Program-made: the position numbers and the translations under genes
NCBI GenBank assembly: GCA_013396915.1
Contig: VWZL01000192.1
Span: 62,001 to 126,000, forward strand
From: Stercorarius parasiticus
Taxonomy: Eukaryota; Chordata; Aves; Charadriiformes; Stercorariidae
Direction: 5' to 3'
Length of the DNA: 64,000 bases
Notes under the pieces: model-generated
Told to the model about the DNA's origin: nothing
Seen by the model: the letters and a program-made list of their open reading frames with translations, nothing else
The model's database searches: none
In this document: piece after piece, positions 57,731 through 64,000 of the stretch
Layout: every line of letters starts with the position of its first letter
How positions within the stretch are numbered: the first letter of the stretch is position 1

Positions 57731-59589
57731 AAACCAAAGTAAGGTTTTGATTTACTGTAAAGACAGACAATGAGTAAAAATTCATTTTACCCATGAAACC
57801 CTGGAGGATGAGTCCCAATGGCTTACCTTGGAGCACACACACCAGTTCCCACACCCCATTGTCTACCCTATGTCTTTTTTGGAGGATCCTAGCTCTGCTG
57901 CAAGGATGGTTCAGCTCCTCATGAAGCCGCTGCCTCCTCCCTGCAGTGTGTTGGAGGGCAAACTTGGGCTGACTTTGACTGTAGGAAAAATTTTGAGGAA
58001 GGGAAGATGAGGGTGGGAACCACTGTGAATTGTTAATCAGAATTACGAGAGATTTACCAAAAAACACCCATGATATCAGCTCAAGCATTTACATGTTAGC
58101 CCAGAGCAGCCAAGTGGGGCTGTTAACCTCAAACCCACATGCCCCTAAGTCTCAGTGCTACAGTCACATTTGGAATTCAAGTACCTAGACATAAAAAAGA
58201 GAAGGATTTCCCTTTTACCTCCCCTCCTAGAAATGACAGTATCTTTCTTATTCACAACCATGATCTCCATCCAGAATGCCTCTGCTCAGAGCTCGGAGAT
58301 TTGTTTCAAGCTAAATCTCAGATGTGACTCAGTCTTATAGCAGAGTGCACATAAATGCGCTTCATCATGCTGGAAGCCAGTTGTGCAATAGCAGGGGGAA
58401 AAAAGCTATGAACAAATCCCCTCTGTTCAGGTGGTAGGGATGAGCCTTACCAGCCTACCAGTGAAAAGAGCAGAGGAAATCCTTAATCAGGAGCCAAGTG
58501 CAAAGGAACTGATGTATATTTTTTAACCCACGTAGTGGAGGTTGGCCAGAGCTTGTGTGCATTTCTGGAAGTCGGAGGTGCTGAATGGAGAAGCAGATTT
58601 TTGCTCTCGTCAGCATTTTGGTCTGTGTGTGGTTTCCCCATCGCCGTTGGCTCCAGGCGCTTTGGAAATTTTATTCCTCCTGCAAGGCAGAGTGGGAAGG
58701 GCTGACAAGGTGGGTTAAAATATTGAGTAATGAGGATAATTAATCAAGGGTCTTCTGCAGAATTTCTACTTTTTTTTTTCTTTTTTTTTGTCTCAGGGCA
58801 ATGAGCAGCCGAGAAAACCTCCAGCGGGCCTCCGGTTGCAGAGTGGGTGCTCACCGGTTTTCAGGTCAGAGTACTTGACCTCGAAGACTGCTGTCTCTTC
58901 AGGTTGGATTGCTTCAGATTGAGAGGGTTATTAATTGGGAGGTAATCTGAAAGTCACCTTGTCCTGAGGGTATTGCCAACAAGGAGTGGGAGATGCTCCC
59001 TGACTCAACAGATGTGTAGCCTAAGAGGGTGAGTAGCAGGTGGTGAGAAGTAAAGGTTAGACAGCCTTTTAGTCCCAAACACTTCTGAGTCCCTAACAGC
59101 AGCAGACTCAAGGATTCTTAGGAAAAAGGGCAAAACCTGTTTTTACGGCCATCCAGTAACAAGACATCCTAAAGCCATCCAGCTCAGCCTGAGCCACCAG
59201 TCTTCACTAGTGGCTTCATCCTGTACCTCCTGCAAAATGCTGAGCAGTCCTTGTACATTCAGGGGGCTGCGGATACTGACTTTTTCCTCCTGTCCACACA
59301 GACTAAGAATACTGCAACTGCACACTTTTAAGGAAAAAGTCATCAGAATGGAGAGGACAAATAAAACACTTTGGAGAGCGGAATATGGCCTTCCTCTTCC
59401 CCTGGCATTGTTTAGTATCTGGAGGTTACATTTTGGGCTGTTGTTCAGGAAATTCAACTAATCCTGGTAGGAAAACAGTGAAGCGTAACTGCAAGATAAA
59501 TACATTATTCAAGGACCAGCCACTCCTTTAGGCATTTCACCCCTTGGGCCTGAAAACACTTGAACAAGTCTCAAGTCACTTGCATATGA

Positions 59590-59790
59590 TATTATGGCTT
59601 TTCCCAAAACACAACTTTTCCTTCCTCGGAGAAAACAATTTTAATTAATTCTCTGAACAATGTTTCTGCCAAGTCTAACTGGCCTAGTGTATTCATCAAA
59701 TTACGGCAGCGCTCAGCCTGTGTCTTATAAAACTTGTCATGACTGATTTTCACCCTTTTTGTACTGGTTGTAAAGAGATGAATTCAAAGG
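59590..59790. promoter_or_regulatory. Possible conserved non-coding block
   Basis: Non-repetitive sequence with TTTTAATTAATTC, a CCTAGTGTATTCATCAAATT segment and a CpG-containing GGCAGCGCTCAGCC. Resembles conserved enhancer sequence in texture. Not provable from one genome. Confidence 0.2.
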
Positions 59791-61366
59791 CATTCCTTCT
59801 CATGCAGAGCCAGATTGAAGCATATGTTTAACATAAAGACTGCAGTGATGTATTTTGCTGAACTGGGGCCTTTTACAGGAAAGGCAAATCTAGCCCTTTT
59901 TGTCATTCTGTTTTTGAGTAAACATTTCTGCAGTGTAACATTAATTATGGATTCTCCACCTTGATTCAGTATTGCATTTAGGCTGCTATTCCCTGTTAAA
60001 TCATCTTCCTTGACATGTGAAATTCAGGCTGCCTTTGTTAGATTAAAGTCTTTTTATCTGACCTGCCTTTAAACTTCATCTACTTAGTCATATCACTGGG
60101 TAGGTAACAGAAAATTGCCAATATGTCACCCAGTGGGTAAATCAATTCATGAAAGGAGGCCTAGTGCTTTTAGATTGACTGCAGAATGGCTCTTTTCTTT
60201 TTTTCCAAGCATATCTTCCTCAGCACACCTGGGTATTCCTCCTGAGGGCTCAGGAAAAAAGTTTGAATTGCCTTGTTCTTTATTAGCTACATCCCGTCTC
60301 CTTTATATTACAGGTGAACGTGATTTGCTCCACAGTGTGTATTCCTGAGAGAGGTACTGAAAGGAAAAGGGCGAATTATCGTCCCAGTGATGTGGAAAGC
60401 AGGAAAAGAGCTGGCAGGAATATTATCGCTAGTAACAATCTCGGACGTTTTCTGCATACATTTGAGAGGCGGCATCCTCCCGGATGGGGTGTGTATGAGA
60501 CATAGATGACTTGTTGTTTGAGGATAAGGCCAACAGTCTCTTAAACGACAAGTTTTCTTGGGTGCCTGATTCCAGAAGTTTTCAGAAAAAAAGCTTCTGT
60601 TTTCAGAAAGCCCCCAAAATAAACAGCCTGTCCAGGGATGCGAATTGAGTAGTGAAGCGTTGGAAAAAGGAGGAGAATTTCTTATCTGTCCATTGCAAAG
60701 TCTACCAAACATCTAAGGGCTCCCTGGTAAGAGATGTGGGAGAGGGGGTGGAGATGGATGTTTTCCTTGGGCAACAACAGGTTTAGCAAGAGAGTATTTG
60801 GGGAAACTGAGGCAAGAAAGTGCCTCCAATGTCTTGCTCTTTTCTTTCAACCTACTTACATCATTTATGCTTTACAAAGCAGAGTGATTGTTTGAGACTC
60901 CTTCCTGTGAAGGCTGTCGTTATCGATGATCTCCTGTCCCCCAAGTAAGGGGTCAAAGGTTGGTGTGCTGAGAAAGCTCGGCTTGATCTTCTTGAGAGTG
61001 ACAGAAGTCATGGTGCAACTGAACTGAAGGGTTTTGGTTCTCAATACCAGGGCTGCAAACTGCAAAACCACGGTACTTACAACAGGAGGCATCAATCCAA
61101 AGGAGTCCAAAGTGCAAGGTGCACAGCAAATCCTCCTGGAGAGTTTTACGATGGAGAAAGCTTTACCAGAACCACATACTTCTATTTTAATGTGATGTGA
61201 GAGGTAGAAGGAGGAATCTACCATAATACAGTGTATGAAACGAAACACTGTGAAGCTCAGTTCTTCCAGGTTACATCTGGCCTCTGGAAACAGATATCCA
61301 ATGGAGATGCTTCTGCCAAAACTGTATAGCAGTAGCAAACTGAATTCTCAGTTTCATAAGACTTTA

Positions 61367-61445
61367 ATTTTTTATTTTTTTTTACACAATTTTTTAAATG
61401 TTGCCTCTCTGTGTACTTTTTTTTTTATAATTTTTAATTTTTATG
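61367..61445. repeat. T/A-rich low-complexity sequence
   Basis: Two T-rich runs separated by about 30 bp of ordinary sequence. No mobile element recognised. Confidence 0.7.
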
Positions 61446-62168
61446 GAAAAGAAGCAGTCTTACCCTCCCTTAGAATTGTAAAATTTGCCAGAAAGCAGAA
61501 AGAGCACCTTTTTGGTTAAAACCTCAAAGTTTTTGAATAATTACCTCTGACTGTGTACTAATGCTTCTATAAATGCTTTGGAAATGCAAAATGGTATGTG
61601 CTTGGTGCTATGAGCTATATGTCTGTCATAGACAACCAATATAAAATTTTTGAGATTTTTCTTCAGAAAGGTATTAGGACACTGTGACCTTTCCTGTTCT
61701 TTCACTTAAACTGGAAATCAGGAATAACTCATTATAATCGATGTCTTTTCTTCAGCGTAAGTGAAAGGAAAATGAAAATGCGTGTATCTGATATACATTA
61801 ACCTAAAGACTGCTATTAAGCCACAAGTCGTGAAAGACTATGGGAAATCTGAACCCCTGCTGATTTTTGCTAATTCTATAAAGAGTCTATTTAATTTCCT
61901 CAGGAAAACAAGGCAAACCTTCCCTTGAGGGCATATACATTTTTGAATGGGCTACAAGTAAGTCCCTAAGGGCTCAGTTATCGCTGATCACAGTTTGGTC
62001 TGATGGATATTGCTAAGGGAAATTCAGTGTGATTGTCTGTGATCACTGGCATGTGCTCATACCCATTAGGAGACCTATTCAGCCCACTGACATTTGGTTC
62101 CTAGGAGAATAGGGTAGCTGCTCTCAAAACATTTTGAGTTTGCAGTATTTTTTTCCTTCCCATTCCTT

Positions 62169-62213
62169 CTCCCCCCCCGCCCCCCCTCCCCCGTGGTTTG
62201 TTTTTTTTTTCAG
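62169..62213 (+). other. C-rich tract, minus-strand G-quadruplex motif and acceptor-like site
   Basis: CCCCCCCCG, CCCCCCCT and CCCCCG runs give three long G-runs on the minus strand, able to supply four G-tracts. The tract continues as GTGG, GTTT and a T-run ending TTTTTTCAG at 62213, which is a good splice-acceptor consensus. The sequence after it is open for about 110 codons on the plus strand but resembles no known protein and has no strong donor. Confidence 0.4.
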
Positions 62214-63262
62214 ACAGAGGAGCAGATGTTCAAGATCAGAAAAGAGCTCGTACAGAGAACTGCCATAGTGGGAAGACGGTGCTGTATTACTATGAAAATG
62301 CCATATAACAAAACCACTCATCTTCCAGTTTTGTTAATTTTCTCTCTTACTCTGTTCTGGGCAATTGTAGGGGTGATGTATAAAAGCAACAATATCATCT
62401 GCAGCTACATCTGTTGTGCAGAAGAAGTGAGCTTTAGATATTTCCCTCTAAACCACAGGTGCTTTCAGAGGGTCACAAGTCTGGCATCAAACTCACCAGT
62501 GGCTTCAGGACTGGGAATGGTGCAATGTCATTGTCCCTCATCACTCTAGCTTGCCTTTAGAGAATACAGGACAGTCCCCAAAATTTCTAGATCTCTCTCG
62601 GAGCTGACATTTGCAGTCTTGAGAACTGCTCTCACTGACATCAAAGATTAGAGTCAATGTAGGTTTGCGGTGCGAACTAGTAGTGGCACTTGTACAGTTG
62701 GTGACAGGGAAATAAAGAACAAGTTATAGCCATGTGAGAGGTGAAGAACAGATCTATTGGTGTCAGGGCGTACAGTCCACTGGATGCAAGTAGGAATCAG
62801 GAGGTGATGTTCTGCAGTTTCCTGAATGACAGCATAGATGCTCCCAGGGGTCTCTGCTGGGTATAAAATACCAGATTTGCCTTCTTTTCTGCAGATATAA
62901 TTCTCACTGCAACATCCTTTTCTCTGGGGTTTAATGGAACCCAGGTGTCTTTTGCCAAGATGAGTAGAACTACAGGATAGGATTGGGGAAAACAACCTCT
63001 AATAAACCCAACTTAAAGTTCTGAAGTTTATATAGCAAGGAAAAAAAAAAACAAACAAAAAAATTATCAATTTAAGTTTTGGTTAAACCACCAAAACCAT
63101 CAAACAACCTCTCTTCATTCTTCATATAACGTTCTCGTTCTTGTTTAGTGTTAGACCCAAACAGACCCGTTTTTCTTTTCCACTCCTACCTCACCAGTTT
63201 TAATGATTTAGCCATTTATTTCAGTGAAAGAGAGTAAGTTGTGGAGGCCAAAACCCATGTGG

Positions 63263-63387
63263 CTAATTCCTACTTGTGCGTTTTCTTCTTGCAGGCCTGC
63301 CAGATCTCAGTGCTTTGCCTAGAGACTTTCGCCGTTAGGCCAGATTGCAAACCAACTTGTTTTCTTCTCGTATGTGCGTCAGTAAGA
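63263..63387 (+). other. Candidate 87-bp exon with splice signals
   Basis: A branch-site match CTAAT (63263-63267) lies 28 nt before TGCGTTTTCTTCTTGCAG, whose AG ends at 63294. The enclosed segment 63295-63381 is 87 bp, exactly 29 codons, open only in phase 0, and is followed by TCA/GTAAGATG, a strong donor. The peptide begins ACQISVLCLETFAVRPDCK and contains five cysteines. I do not recognise it. Such combinations also occur by chance in 64 kb. No upstream or downstream partner exon is evident. Confidence 0.28.
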
Positions 63388-64000
63388 TGTTTATGGCTAG
63401 TCCCCAGAAAGGGTGGGGAAACAATCCAGGTGTGAAAACGCATGCATGTATATGCTTGCAATTAAACTGTAACCATAGTTGTAGACAGCTTTTTTTTAAG
63501 CCTTAACTTTGCCATTAGCTGGTTCCAGTTCTGAATTTGAATGCTGCTGAATTTCCAGCATTTATTTAGGTGCCGTTTTGCTGAACCTTTGGTCCAGTAA
63601 GCAAAGAAACACAACTGTTTCTCACCCATATGCAGGTGGACATTTGCGTTAGTCCTTGTTCCCCATGGAGGCCACATCAGCCTGACACTGCCCATCCGTC
63701 CTCTGTTATTTGTCATGACTTAATTTCCTTAGGGAAAAAATGTAAACCATGTTTGATGCTAAGGTTTTTTCTTGTTCATATGTGCTTTCTTTTGTCTCCT
63801 TTTGTCTTAAATGCTGTGCTTGACAAAGATCGGGTAAGACAGTTGAAATGAAAGAATAAGCTGGGAAAAAACAGCTTTAACCATTAAATGCTTTGGTGGA
63901 TAAAAGAAGAATCAGCTATTACCTGAATGAAATGGCTAAAGACATGCAACTGTCAGTAAAATCCAAATCAGTTAAGTGTTTTAGATCTTTAGTAATGCCC

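Larger units (their letters stand above)
57622..64000. other. Long unique non-coding stretch
   Basis: No gene identified with certainty. It contains a (GT)n(AT)n repeat (57701-57730), a conserved-looking block (59590-59790), AT-rich low complexity (61367-61445), a C-rich tract with a splice-acceptor-like end (62169-62213) and a candidate exon (63295-63381). The 157-codon minus frame at 60865-61338 shows no recognisable domain. Confidence 0.5.

Noticed and set aside
60798..60822. GGGGAAACTGAGGCAAGAAA resembling a MIR antisense piece
   Set aside because: Too short, with no MIR core on either side.
60865..61338. 157-codon minus-strand open frame
   Set aside because: No recognisable family; the length is within chance expectation and there is no convincing start or splice context.

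Overview
This window is avian nuclear DNA with no gene I can identify. The bird assignment rests on many CR1 LINE fragments in both orientations, several ending in the (ATTCTATG/ATTCTGTG)n tail typical of CR1, and on one long solo LTR of an ERVL-like family found in bird genomes. The DNA is AT-rich and otherwise unremarkable, and no confirmed exon, rRNA gene, functional tRNA gene or CRISPR array can be supported. It reads as intergenic or deep-intronic sequence.

Layout. 1-4760: unique sequence with a perfect hairpin at 2146-2185. 4761-5540: a minus-strand CR1 with a plus-strand CR1 piece embedded at its 3' tail. 7737-8355: a plus-strand CR1. 9480-14816: old repeats (a tRNA-derived SINE head, a palindromic element at 11382-11452, two MIR-like SINEs, a CR1 tail) plus an AT-rich block with homeodomain-type cores next to a G-quadruplex motif. 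16700-18666: two CR1 copies in opposite orientation around a 666-N assembly gap (17118-17783); the minus copy keeps an open reverse-transcriptase stretch with the FADD motif. 22561-26232: a tRNA-like remnant, an antisense MIR-like SINE and an old CR1. 28395-35707: a palindromic hairpin, an old CR1/L3-like 3' end and a 30-bp tandem duplication. 40775-44651: a MIR-type tail, a degraded reverse-transcriptase piece of a LINE that does not look like CR1, tRNA-derived SINE heads, and a roughly 927-bp solo LTR with a near-perfect 5-bp target duplication. 45938-46271: two adjacent inverted-repeat structures. 47882-57730: three minus-strand CR1 copies of different ages, a MIR-like remnant and an (ATTTT)n microsatellite. 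57622-64000: mostly unique; near the end a short segment has all the sequence marks of an 87-bp exon.

Nothing here forms a genetic system in the sense of cooperating genes. The more interesting content is genome archaeology (nested insertions, palindromic repeats, a non-CR1 LINE relic) and a few untested functional candidates (the putative exon, conserved-looking AT-rich blocks, G-quadruplex motifs). Repeat family names come from recognition of sequence patterns, not from a database search.
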